Assembly (NCBI GenBank): GCA_029932755.1
Contig: JAOZPK010000128.1
Location: forward strand, 1 to 5,493
DNA from: Candidatus Cloacimonadota bacterium
GTDB lineage: Bacteria > Cloacimonadota > Cloacimonadia > Cloacimonadales > TCS61
Reading direction: 5' to 3'
DNA: 5,493 nucleotides
Both the position numbers and the translations under genes were made by a program. Positions 1-5,377 of this stretch are shown in pieces. Under the pieces are notes generated by a model. That model did not search any database. It saw nothing but the letters and a program-made list of their open reading frames with translations, and had not been told where the DNA came from. Every line of letters starts with the position of its first letter. The stretch's first letter is position 1.

Positions 1-2
1 AA

Positions 3-24
3 AAAGCCCCGAAAACGGGGCTTT
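3..24 (-). terminator. Rho-independent terminator of the operon
   Basis: On the minus strand a 9-bp perfect stem (AAAGCCCCG pairing with CGGGGCTTT) closes a TTTT tetraloop at 12-15. It is followed by further T residues to the window edge. It lies 36 nt downstream of the rplQ stop codon, where an operon terminator is expected. The stem is flanked by A on one side and T on the other, and the plus-strand reading is followed by an AT-rich tract, so it might also stop a convergent transcript from the left. The window ends too soon to see the full U-tract or the next gene. Confidence 0.9.
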
Positions 25-60
25 AATATTTGATGATCAGTCTATATTAATAAAATGATC

Positions 61-453
61 TTATTTCTTTTTTGGTTTTGCTTCTTCTTTCTTCTCACTG
101 CCTTGTGTAAATTCAATAATTGCCATTGGAGCACAATCACCACGGCGATAACCATTTTTCAATACTCTTGTATACCCGCCTTCTGTTGTTTCAAATCTAG
201 GAGCTATCTCATCAAAGACTTTTTTTACAAGATCTCTATTCTTAAGCACTTTAAATGCTAATCTACGATGATGAACAGTGCCTTTCTTTCCATAGGTAAT
301 AACTCTTTCTGTCAGGCTTCTGATCTCTTTTGCTTTAGCTTGAGTAGTATTAATTCTTTCGTGTTTCACAAGGGAAGCAACAAGATTTTTAAGCATCAAA
401 TTGCGATGCCCTGTCTCTCTACCAAATTTTCTTCCGCTAACTTTATGTCTCAT
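61..453 (-). CDS. rplQ: 50S ribosomal protein L17
   Basis: L17 is a large-subunit protein that binds 23S rRNA near the polypeptide exit tunnel. The 130-residue product is close to the usual bacterial length (127 in E. coli). It opens with the family signature MRHKVSGRKFGR and carries the conserved blocks SLVKHERINTT (27-37), RRLAFKVL (63-70), PRFETTEGGYTR (85-96) and GDCAPMAIIEF (105-115). The C-terminal tail (119-130) is a Lys/Glu-rich extension of low complexity, as is common for this protein. The ATG start is preceded by AAGGA with a 7-nt spacer, and this site overlaps the rpoA stop codon. It is the last gene of the operon, just before the terminator, and its position after rpoA is the common bacterial arrangement. 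Confidence 0.98.
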   Translation of the reverse strand: MRHKVSGRKFGRETGHRNLMLKNLVASLVKHERINTTQAKAKEIRSLTERVITYGKKGTVHHRRLAFKVLKNRDLVKKVFDEIAPRFETTEGGYTRVLKNGYRRGDCAPMAIIEFTQGSEKKEEAKPKKK

Positions 454-460
454 AGTTCAA

Positions 461-465
461 TCCTT
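461..465 (-). promoter_or_regulatory. rplQ Shine-Dalgarno site fused to rpoA stop
   Basis: AAGGA on the minus strand, 7 nt before the rplQ ATG. Its first two bases are the last two bases of the rpoA TAA stop (TAAGGA). The same TAAGGATT arrangement occurs at the rpsK-rpsD junction. Confidence 0.75.
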
Positions 466-1477
466 ATTTCTTGGTAGTAACTTTATTTTTGGCGTCTTCG
501 ATCTTCTTTCTCATACCGGTAACATCCATACCGAGAGAAAGTTCGTATTGACCAAGTAAAGCATGAATCTCTTCCAGAGATTTCTTACCGAAGTTTCTAT
601 ATTTCAACATTTCATTTTCATTCTTTTCTACAAGTTCACCGATCTTATCGATCTTGGCTGCAGAAAGACAATTGCTGCAACGAACAGAAAGTTCAAGCTC
701 ATTCACATTAGTAGCTAATATTTTTTCCATTCTTTCCAACTCCGGATCCATTTCAATTTCTTCAATATACTCAGGTTCTTTTTCAAAAAGAACAATCGCA
801 TCATACAGATCTCTAAGTATTTTTGCGGAAAGATAAAGTGAATCTTTGGGATCTATACTGCCATCTGTAGTGACTTCCATAATAAGTTTATCAAAATCAA
901 TACGCTCACCAACGCGTTGATTACCAACTTCATAATTCACTTTAACAATTGGAGAATAGATCGAATCTATTGGAATAACACCAACTGATTTTTCTTCCAT
1001 GTCATGGTTTTCTGCAGCAACATAACCTCTGCCGATACCAATCCATAATTCCATCCTGAAATCAACATCTTCAGTCATTTCTATAAGTTCAAGATCTTCA
1101 TTTATGATCTTTACATCAGCAGTCCCTTTAATATCAGCAGCTGTAATTATGCCTATACCTTTATGTTCTAAAACAAGTTTCTCTTCACTAATTAAATCAG
1201 TTTGAATAACCAATTTCTTCAGTTTAAGAATAAGATCCATAAAATCTGAGGTTGATCCTGGGATAGCTGAAAATTCATGATGTAATCCTTCGATTTTTAC
1301 ATAACGTATTGCAGCACCTTGAATAGATGAAAGCAATACTCTTCTCAGTGTATTCCCAATTGTTGTAGCAAAACCAGATTCTAATGGTCCAATTTCAAAT
1401 TTTCCGTAGGTCGAGCTATATGTTTTTTCATCGACTACTACTGATCCCGGTAACTGTAACGGCTCTAGGAATTTCAT
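464..1477 (-). CDS. rpoA: DNA-directed RNA polymerase subunit alpha
   Basis: Alpha dimerises to seed assembly of the beta and beta' subunits, and its C-terminal domain contacts UP-element DNA and activators. At 337 residues it is a little longer than the E. coli protein (329). The N-terminal assembly domain (about 1-232) contains ESGFATTIGNTLRRVLLSS (33-51), including Arg45, which is needed for polymerase assembly in E. coli. An acidic linker (about 233-255, rich in Glu) leads to the C-terminal domain (about 257-318). There, LELSVRCSNCL includes Arg266, equivalent to the DNA-binding Arg265 of E. coli, and the helix-hairpin-helix segment FGKKSLEEI follows at 296-304. A short basic tail ends the protein. 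The ATG start has AGGAG with a 7-nt spacer. It sits 18 nt after rpsD and 10 nt before rplQ. Confidence 0.98.
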   Translation of the reverse strand: MKFLEPLQLPGSVVVDEKTYSSTYGKFEIGPLESGFATTIGNTLRRVLLSSIQGAAIRYVKIEGLHHEFSAIPGSTSDFMDLILKLKKLVIQTDLISEEKLVLEHKGIGIITAADIKGTADVKIINEDLELIEMTEDVDFRMELWIGIGRGYVAAENHDMEEKSVGVIPIDSIYSPIVKVNYEVGNQRVGERIDFDKLIMEVTTDGSIDPKDSLYLSAKILRDLYDAIVLFEKEPEYIEEIEMDPELERMEKILATNVNELELSVRCSNCLSAAKIDKIGELVEKNENEMLKYRNFGKKSLEEIHALLGQYELSLGMDVTGMRKKIEDAKNKVTTKK

Positions 1478-1484
1478 ATAAGAT

Positions 1485-1489
1485 CTCCT
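1485..1489 (-). promoter_or_regulatory. rpoA Shine-Dalgarno site
   Basis: AGGAG on the minus strand, 7 nt before the rpoA ATG and just after the tandem TAGTAG end of rpsD. It is a normal strong site and supports the chosen ATG. Confidence 0.75.
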
Positions 1490-1495
1490 AATCTA

Positions 1496-2131
1496 CTATT
1501 TGGAATAATATTCAACGATCAAACGTTCATCAGTATCAATTTGAATCTGTTCACGAGTTGGAATACTGATAATTTGTCCTTTAAATTTATCTTTATCAAC
1601 TTTGAACCAATCGATGCTGTCAACTTCTGTTGAGGCTTCCATGGCTTCCTGGATCAAAAGCATTTGTCTGCTTTTTTCCTTAATTAAAATTTCATCTTCA
1701 GCACGAACATTAAAGGAAGGAATATCTACCTTTCTATTATTAACTAAAACGTGCCCGTGACGAATTATCTGTCTGGCTGACTTTCTGGAAGGAGCAAAAC
1801 CCATACGATAGATAATGTTATCTAAACGTGTTTCCAAGATCTGAAGTAAGTTCTCACCGGTAATCCCAGATTTTTTTGCAGCCATTTTAAAATATTTTCT
1901 AAATTGTTTTTCTAAAACACCATAAGTTCGGCGTACTTTTTGTTTTTCTCTCAAATGTACACCATAATCACTCATTCTCTTTCTAAAACCTCTTGAGTTA
2001 CCATGTTCTCCTGGAATAAATGGTCTTTTTTCAAAAGCACATTTTTCTGAGTTACAGCGTGAACCCTTGAGGAATAATTTCGTTCCTTCTCTTCTACATA
2101 ATTTACAAGATGATCCTGTATATCTCGCCAT
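1496..2131 (-). CDS. rpsD: 30S ribosomal protein S4 (zinc-binding, four-cysteine form)
   Basis: S4 is a primary 16S rRNA-binding protein that nucleates 30S assembly and lines the mRNA entry path. In E. coli it also represses translation of the alpha operon. The 211-residue product begins MARYTGSSCKLCRREG. Cys9, Cys12, Cys26 and Cys31 form a CX2C-X13-CX4C zinc knuckle, so this is the 'C+' form rather than the zinc-free form seen in Bacillus. FIPGEHG (38-44) and the REKQKVRRTYGV segment (61-72) are family signatures. The S4 RNA-binding domain (about 101-165) starts at RLDNIIYRMGFA and includes ARQIIRHGHVLVN (119-131). The ATG start is preceded by AAGGA with a 7-nt spacer, overlapping the rpsK stop. 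The gene ends in two consecutive in-frame TAG codons. Confidence 0.98.
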   Translation of the reverse strand: MARYTGSSCKLCRREGTKLFLKGSRCNSEKCAFEKRPFIPGEHGNSRGFRKRMSDYGVHLREKQKVRRTYGVLEKQFRKYFKMAAKKSGITGENLLQILETRLDNIIYRMGFAPSRKSARQIIRHGHVLVNNRKVDIPSFNVRAEDEILIKEKSRQMLLIQEAMEASTEVDSIDWFKVDKDKFKGQIISIPTREQIQIDTDERLIVEYYSK

Positions 2132-2138
2132 AATATAA

Positions 2139-2143
2139 TCCTT
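2139..2143 (-). promoter_or_regulatory. rpsD Shine-Dalgarno site fused to rpsK stop
   Basis: AAGGA on the minus strand, 7 nt before the rpsD ATG, sharing two bases with the rpsK TAA stop. Terminating ribosomes on rpsK would cover this site, which suggests coupled translation of S11 and S4. Confidence 0.75.
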
Positions 2144-2537
2144 ATACTCTTCTAGTTTTTCTTGGTCTGCACCCGTTGTGCGGGATAGGTGTTTTATCTT
2201 CGATCAATGTGATCTCTATACCATTTGCATTGAGTGCACGAATTGCAGATTCTCTACCGCCACCAGGACCTTTTACAATAACTTTAACTTTATTCACACC
2301 CATTTCTATTGCTGCTGCTGCTACTTCTTCTGCTGCAAGCTGTGCTGCAAATGGTGTACTCTTCTTCGATCCTTTATATCCAATCTTACCACCACTTGAC
2401 CAGGTAAGAAGATTTCCAGCTTTATCTGTTAAAGAAACAATAGTATTATTGAAACTGGAATGAATATGAGCTACACCTTCATTATACGAAAGTCTTACTC
2501 TTTTCTTTTTTCTAACTTTTGTAGTTGCGTTTGCCAT
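2142..2537 (-). CDS. rpsK: 30S ribosomal protein S11
   Basis: S11 sits on the platform of the small subunit, contacts 16S rRNA near the mRNA exit, and pairs with S7. The 131-residue product matches the family length. Conserved blocks are AHIHSSFNNTIVSLTD (23-38), GYKGSKKSTPFAAQLAAE (53-70), VKGPGGGRESAIRALN (88-103) and the C-terminal DKTPIPHNGCRPRKTRRV. Asn121-Gly122 in PHNGC matches the Asn-Gly that becomes isoaspartate in E. coli S11. The N-terminal arm (1-15) is strongly basic. The ATG start is preceded by AGGGGAG with a 6-nt spacer, and that site overlaps the second of two tandem stop codons of rpsM. The alanine-rich helix (68-76) is written partly with repeated GCA codons. Confidence 0.98.
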   Translation of the reverse strand: MANATTKVRKKKRVRLSYNEGVAHIHSSFNNTIVSLTDKAGNLLTWSSGGKIGYKGSKKSTPFAAQLAAEEVAAAAIEMGVNKVKVIVKGPGGGRESAIRALNANGIEITLIEDKTPIPHNGCRPRKTRRV

Positions 2538-2543
2538 TATTCA

Positions 2544-2550
2544 CTCCCCT
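2544..2550 (-). promoter_or_regulatory. rpsK Shine-Dalgarno site overlapping tandem rpsM stops
   Basis: AGGGGAG on the minus strand, 6 nt before the rpsK ATG. Its AG overlaps the second of the two in-frame TAG codons that end rpsM (TAGTAGGGGAG). Confidence 0.7.
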
Positions 2551-2551
2551 A

Positions 2552-2899
2552 CTATCTCTTTCTGCCCTTACGGGTTCTGGCATTTGTATGTGTACGCTGT
2601 CCACGAACCGGAAGACCAGATTTATGACGAATGCCACGATAACAATTAATTTCCATAAGACGTTTAATATCCATTGCCTTTTGTGTTCTCAAATCACCTT
2701 CAACAACATAATCATCAAGAATGATCTCACGTAATTTTTTTTCCTGCTCAATATTGAGATCTTTCACTTTGATATTCTCATCAATTTCTAATTTTGCCAG
2801 AATTTGTTCAGCAGTGGATTTGCCTATTCCGTAGATATAGGTAAGCCCAATAACTATTCTTTTTTCTCTTGGTAATTCTACCCCTGATATATGTGCCAA
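2552..2899 (-). CDS. rpsM: 30S ribosomal protein S13, TTG start
   Basis: S13 occupies the head of the small subunit, forms intersubunit bridges and contacts P-site tRNA through its basic tail. The 115-residue product has the canonical N-terminus (initiator, then AHISGVELPREKRI) and the helix-two-turn-helix region with YIYGIGKSTA (21-30). Late motifs are CYRGIRHKSGLPVRGQRT (86-103) and NARTRKGRKR at the end. The start codon is TTG, not ATG: it lies exactly at the family start, an in-frame TAA lies four codons upstream, and the next in-frame Met is residue 76. A perfect AAGGAGG site stands 4 nt upstream. The gene ends in tandem TAGTAG codons. It follows rpmJ by 13 nt, so an E. coli-type structured leader would have to fold within rpmJ. 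Confidence 0.97.
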   Translation of the reverse strand: MAHISGVELPREKRIVIGLTYIYGIGKSTAEQILAKLEIDENIKVKDLNIEQEKKLREIILDDYVVEGDLRTQKAMDIKRLMEINCYRGIRHKSGLPVRGQRTHTNARTRKGRKR

Positions 2900-2903
2900 G
2901 CTT

Positions 2904-2910
2904 CCTCCTT
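2904..2910 (-). promoter_or_regulatory. Strong Shine-Dalgarno site for rpsM (TTG start)
   Basis: The minus strand reads AAGGAGG, fully complementary to the 16S anti-SD CCUCCUU, followed by 4 nt (AAGC) and the TTG start of rpsM. It is the best SD match in the window and decides the start of a gene whose initiator codon is weak. It fills most of the 13-nt rpmJ-rpsM gap. Confidence 0.85.
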
Positions 2911-2912
2911 AT

Positions 2913-3029
2913 CTAACCTTGACGTTGCTTATGTTTTGGATTACTAGAGCAAATAACTCTAATAACACCATTACGTTTGATTATTTTACAATCTTTACAC
3001 ATTTTTTTCACAGATGCTCTAACTTTCAT
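2913..3029 (-). CDS. rpmJ: 50S ribosomal protein L36
   Basis: L36 is the smallest bacterial large-subunit protein and binds 23S rRNA through a zinc ribbon. The reading frame gives 38 residues beginning MKVRASVKKMCKDCK and ending in NPKHKQRQG, the typical length and sequence of the family. Cys11, Cys14, Cys27 and His33 are the zinc ligands (CX2C-X12-C-X5-H), so this is the zinc-binding paralogue type. The ATG start is preceded by AGGAG with a 6-nt spacer, overlapping the infA stop codon (TAGGAG). The gene ends in TAG. The infA-rpmJ-rpsM order is standard for this operon and supports the call despite the small size. Confidence 0.97.
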   Translation of the reverse strand: MKVRASVKKMCKDCKIIKRNGVIRVICSSNPKHKQRQG

Positions 3030-3035
3030 CTTATT

Positions 3036-3040
3036 CTCCT
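3036..3040 (-). promoter_or_regulatory. rpmJ Shine-Dalgarno site fused to infA stop
   Basis: AGGAG on the minus strand, 6 nt before the rpmJ ATG. Its first two bases belong to the infA TAG stop (TAGGAG). This helps confirm the short rpmJ as a translated gene. Confidence 0.75.
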
Positions 3041-3257
3041 ATTTATAACGATATACTATACGCCCACGATTTAAATCGTAGGGAGACAATTCAACTTTAA
3101 CTTTATCACCCGGTAAGATCTTAATATAATGCATCCGCATTTTACCAGAACTGTGAGCAAGAATTTCATGCCCATTTTCTAATTCGACTTTAAATGTTGT
3201 ATTTGGAAGTGCTTCCGTTACAACACCTTCAACTTCAATTACGCCTTCTTTAGCCAT
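3039..3257 (-). CDS. infA: Translation initiation factor IF-1
   Basis: IF-1 binds the A site of the 30S subunit during initiation and assists IF-2 and IF-3. The 72-residue product has exactly the E. coli length and is a single S1-like OB fold. MAKEG opens the protein. LPNTTFKVELENGHEILAH (17-35), SGKMRMHYIKILPGDKV (37-53) and SPYDLNRGRIVYRYK (58-72) are the conserved core. The ATG start is fixed by the universal MAKE- N-terminus, yet the SD is poor: only GAGAG, 10 nt upstream and close to the stop codon of map. It lies 15 nt after map, so re-initiation by ribosomes finishing map may feed it (inference). It ends in TAG. Confidence 0.98.
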   Translation of the reverse strand: MAKEGVIEVEGVVTEALPNTTFKVELENGHEILAHSSGKMRMHYIKILPGDKVKVELSPYDLNRGRIVYRYK

Positions 3258-3272
3258 ACTTGTCTTACTCTC

Positions 3273-4031
3273 TTAATACTTAGTTAAAAGTTCAGCTTCA
3301 TTGTCAGTAATAAGAATAGTGTGTTCGTAATGAGCAGACAGTGAACCATCTGCCACATAAAATTCCCAACCATTCTCGATCACTCGATTAGTTCCGATAT
3401 TAACCATTGGTTCAATCGCAATAGTCATCCCTTTTCTCAATCTTGGTCCTTTTCCTTTTACACCAGAATTAGGAACAACCGGATCTTCGTGCAGTGATGT
3501 TCCAATACCATGACCTGTTAAGCTGTCAGCCACGAAATATCCTTGCGACATCACATACGATCCAATTGCATGCGATATATCTCCAACTCTAGCTCCATCT
3601 TTTGCCTGAGAAATTCCTCTTTTAAGAGCTTCTCTGGTTACTGCCATTAATGCGATAGCTTGTTCCGAGATTTCGCCAACTTGAAATGTTTTGGCTGCAT
3701 CACCATAATAACCATCTTTATAAACACCAACATCTATTCCAATAATGTCACCTTCACCAAGTATCTTTTTCTTGGAAGGAATGCCATGCACAATGCATGA
3801 ATTTACAGATGAACAAACAGCCGCCGGAAATGGAGGTAAGCCGGGAATAGAATATCCCTTAAAAGCAGCTTTGCCAGCCTCATTCCGAATCAATTCATCA
3901 GCAAATTTGTCGATATCATATGTGCTTATACCGGGTTTGATGATTGCATCCAATTTGTGAAGTAGCAGCCCAACAATACGATTACTTTCACGCATTTTGG
4001 CGATCTCACTATTATTCTTGATCGTTATCAT
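3273..4031 (-). CDS. map: Methionine aminopeptidase, type I
   Basis: This enzyme removes the initiator methionine from nascent proteins at the ribosome. The 252-residue product has the pita-bread fold motifs of the short bacterial type Ia enzyme, with no N-terminal extension. The dinuclear-metal ligands are visible: Asp100 (GIDVGV), Asp111 (YGDAAKTF), His174 (GHGIG), Glu207 (IEPM) and Glu236 (HYEHT). His82 (VHGIP) and His181 (LHEDP) match the catalytic or substrate-contacting histidines. The segment GYSIPGLPPFPAAVCSSVN (59-77) has about five more residues than the E. coli enzyme at the same place, giving a proline-rich loop near the active site. The ATG start is bounded by an in-frame TGA three codons upstream. 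Its SD is weak (GAAG at 4 nt, or GTGAG at 10 nt). It follows secY by 34 nt, the widest gap between genes here. Confidence 0.97.
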   Translation of the reverse strand: MITIKNNSEIAKMRESNRIVGLLLHKLDAIIKPGISTYDIDKFADELIRNEAGKAAFKGYSIPGLPPFPAAVCSSVNSCIVHGIPSKKKILGEGDIIGIDVGVYKDGYYGDAAKTFQVGEISEQAIALMAVTREALKRGISQAKDGARVGDISHAIGSYVMSQGYFVADSLTGHGIGTSLHEDPVVPNSGVKGKGPRLRKGMTIAIEPMVNIGTNRVIENGWEFYVADGSLSAHYEHTILITDNEAELLTKY

Positions 4032-4065
4032 ACTACTTCAACTCACTTCATTCACAAATAAAGAA

Positions 4066-5376
4066 CTATCGTCTTCTTCCACGAAGTTTTCCTTTTTTCA
4101 TGAAACCTTCGTAGTGTCTCATTACGAGATGAGATTCGATTTGCTGAAGAGTATCCAGCGCCACACCAACGATAATGATAAGACCAGTACCACCAAAGTA
4201 GAATGGAAGATTGGCCCATTTAGACATAAATTCGGGCATTACAGCAATAAATGCAAAGAAAGCTGCGCCCGGAAGTGTTATTCTTGTTAGTACATTATTA
4301 ATGTAATCCGATGTCTTCTTCCCGGGTTTACGACCAGGAATAAATCCACCGTATTTTTTCATATTCTCTGCCATTTCAATAGGATTTAAAACCATCGCTG
4401 TATAGAAATAAGCAAAGAAAATAATCAAACTTACATAAAGAGTTGTATATAAAAATGCCCCGGGTGATAAATACCCTACGAGTGCATTCATGAAATCACT
4501 ATCTTTAAAGAAAGTAGCAATTGTACGAGGGAACATTAAAATAGAGGAAGCAAAGATAATTGGAATTACACCGGCAGTATTCACTTTAAGTGGAATGTGT
4601 GTACTCTGTCCGCCATAAACCTTTCTTCCAACAATTCTTTTTGCATATTGAACCGGTATTTTACGTACACCTTCTGTCACCAAAACAACAGATGCTGTAA
4701 CCACAACCATAACCAACAGTACAGCAACAGCCATGAAAATGCTCATAGCTCCTACTTTTACCATTTGGAACATTTGTGCAAACCCGGCAGGATAACGAGC
4801 AATAATACCGGCAAAGATTATCAATGATATTCCGTTACCGATTCCATGCTCTGTAATTTGTTCTCCAAGCCACATGATAAACATTACACCTGTAACCATT
4901 GTTACAACACTTGTAAATATAAATAAGAACCCCGGATTTGGAACTGCACCTTCTACACCTGACTGCAGGAACATACTGATACCCAATGCATTAAAAGATG
5001 CAATAAATACTGTTCCGTATCTGGTGTATTGTGCTATTTTCTTTTGTCCTTCGGCTCCTTCTTTTTTCAATCTTTCAAAAAATGGAATAACTCCACCCAA
5101 AAGTTGAATAACAATTGATGTTGTGATATAAGGCATGATTCCTAAAGCAAAAACAGATGCACGTCCAAGGTTACCACCAACAAAAAGGTCGAACATACCA
5201 AAAAGGTTTCCACCCGATTGATTGCCTCCACCAATGAATTGTGATAAAGCGTCTGAATTTATTCCGGGAATAGGAATATAGCTTCCCAATCTATAAATCA
5301 CCAAGATCAATGCTGTGAAGAGAATCTTCTTTTTAAGATCCGGAATTTTAAAAATATTAGTTATGCTCTTCCACAC
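4066..5376 (-). CDS. secY: Protein translocase subunit SecY, GTG start
   Basis: SecY forms the protein-conducting channel of the inner membrane with SecE and SecG and receives substrates from SecA or the ribosome. From the GTG at 5376 the product is 436 residues, typical for the family, and starts MWKSITNIFKIPDLKKKILF. Ten hydrophobic segments are apparent, roughly at 18-34, 74-93, 117-138, 150-172, 180-194, 209-235, 264-284, 306-328, 366-384 and 392-409. The plug region FGMFDLFVGG (59-68), GEQITEHGIGNGISLIIFAG (171-190) and the cytosolic loop around 343-355 are family landmarks. That loop reads PGRKPG, with Lys350 where E. coli has the important Arg357. The tail is basic (KGKLRGRRR). An in-frame TTG six codons upstream is rejected as the start because it lies inside rplO and has no properly spaced SD. 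Confidence 0.96.
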   Translation of the reverse strand: MWKSITNIFKIPDLKKKILFTALILVIYRLGSYIPIPGINSDALSQFIGGGNQSGGNLFGMFDLFVGGNLGRASVFALGIMPYITTSIVIQLLGGVIPFFERLKKEGAEGQKKIAQYTRYGTVFIASFNALGISMFLQSGVEGAVPNPGFLFIFTSVVTMVTGVMFIMWLGEQITEHGIGNGISLIIFAGIIARYPAGFAQMFQMVKVGAMSIFMAVAVLLVMVVVTASVVLVTEGVRKIPVQYAKRIVGRKVYGGQSTHIPLKVNTAGVIPIIFASSILMFPRTIATFFKDSDFMNALVGYLSPGAFLYTTLYVSLIIFFAYFYTAMVLNPIEMAENMKKYGGFIPGRKPGKKTSDYINNVLTRITLPGAAFFAFIAVMPEFMSKWANLPFYFGGTGLIIIVGVALDTLQQIESHLVMRHYEGFMKKGKLRGRRR

Positions 5377-5377
5377 T

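Noticed and set aside
668..679. CX2C pair (Cys267, Cys270) in the alpha C-terminal domain as a metal site
   Set aside because: No second ligand pair is nearby, and the second Cys aligns with a residue that is Cys in E. coli alpha (Cys269), which binds no metal there.
2309..2347. GCT/GCA trinucleotide repeat within rpsK
   Set aside because: It is the repeated GCA codon of the conserved alanine-rich helix of S11, not a microsatellite with independent function.
4032..4065. ACTTCA-like repeated hexamers in the secY-map gap
   Set aside because: Two or three imperfect short copies in a 34-nt AT-rich gap; no dyad symmetry or spacing that suggests an operator.
2900..4065. Possible internal promoter before rpsM, infA or map
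   Set aside because: I found no -35/-10 pair with proper spacing on the minus strand in these short gaps; read-through from upstream explains expression.
55..5107. Several plus-strand open frames of 60-97 codons across the window
   Set aside because: All lie opposite clearly conserved minus-strand genes, have no recognisable product, mostly lack an SD, and are rich in residues expected from antisense reading. They are shadows.
464..5376. Possible alternative genetic code, given that no gene ends in TGA
   Set aside because: No in-frame TGA occurs in any gene and the tryptophans checked (for example in SecY and S4) are encoded by TGG, so standard bacterial code fits.
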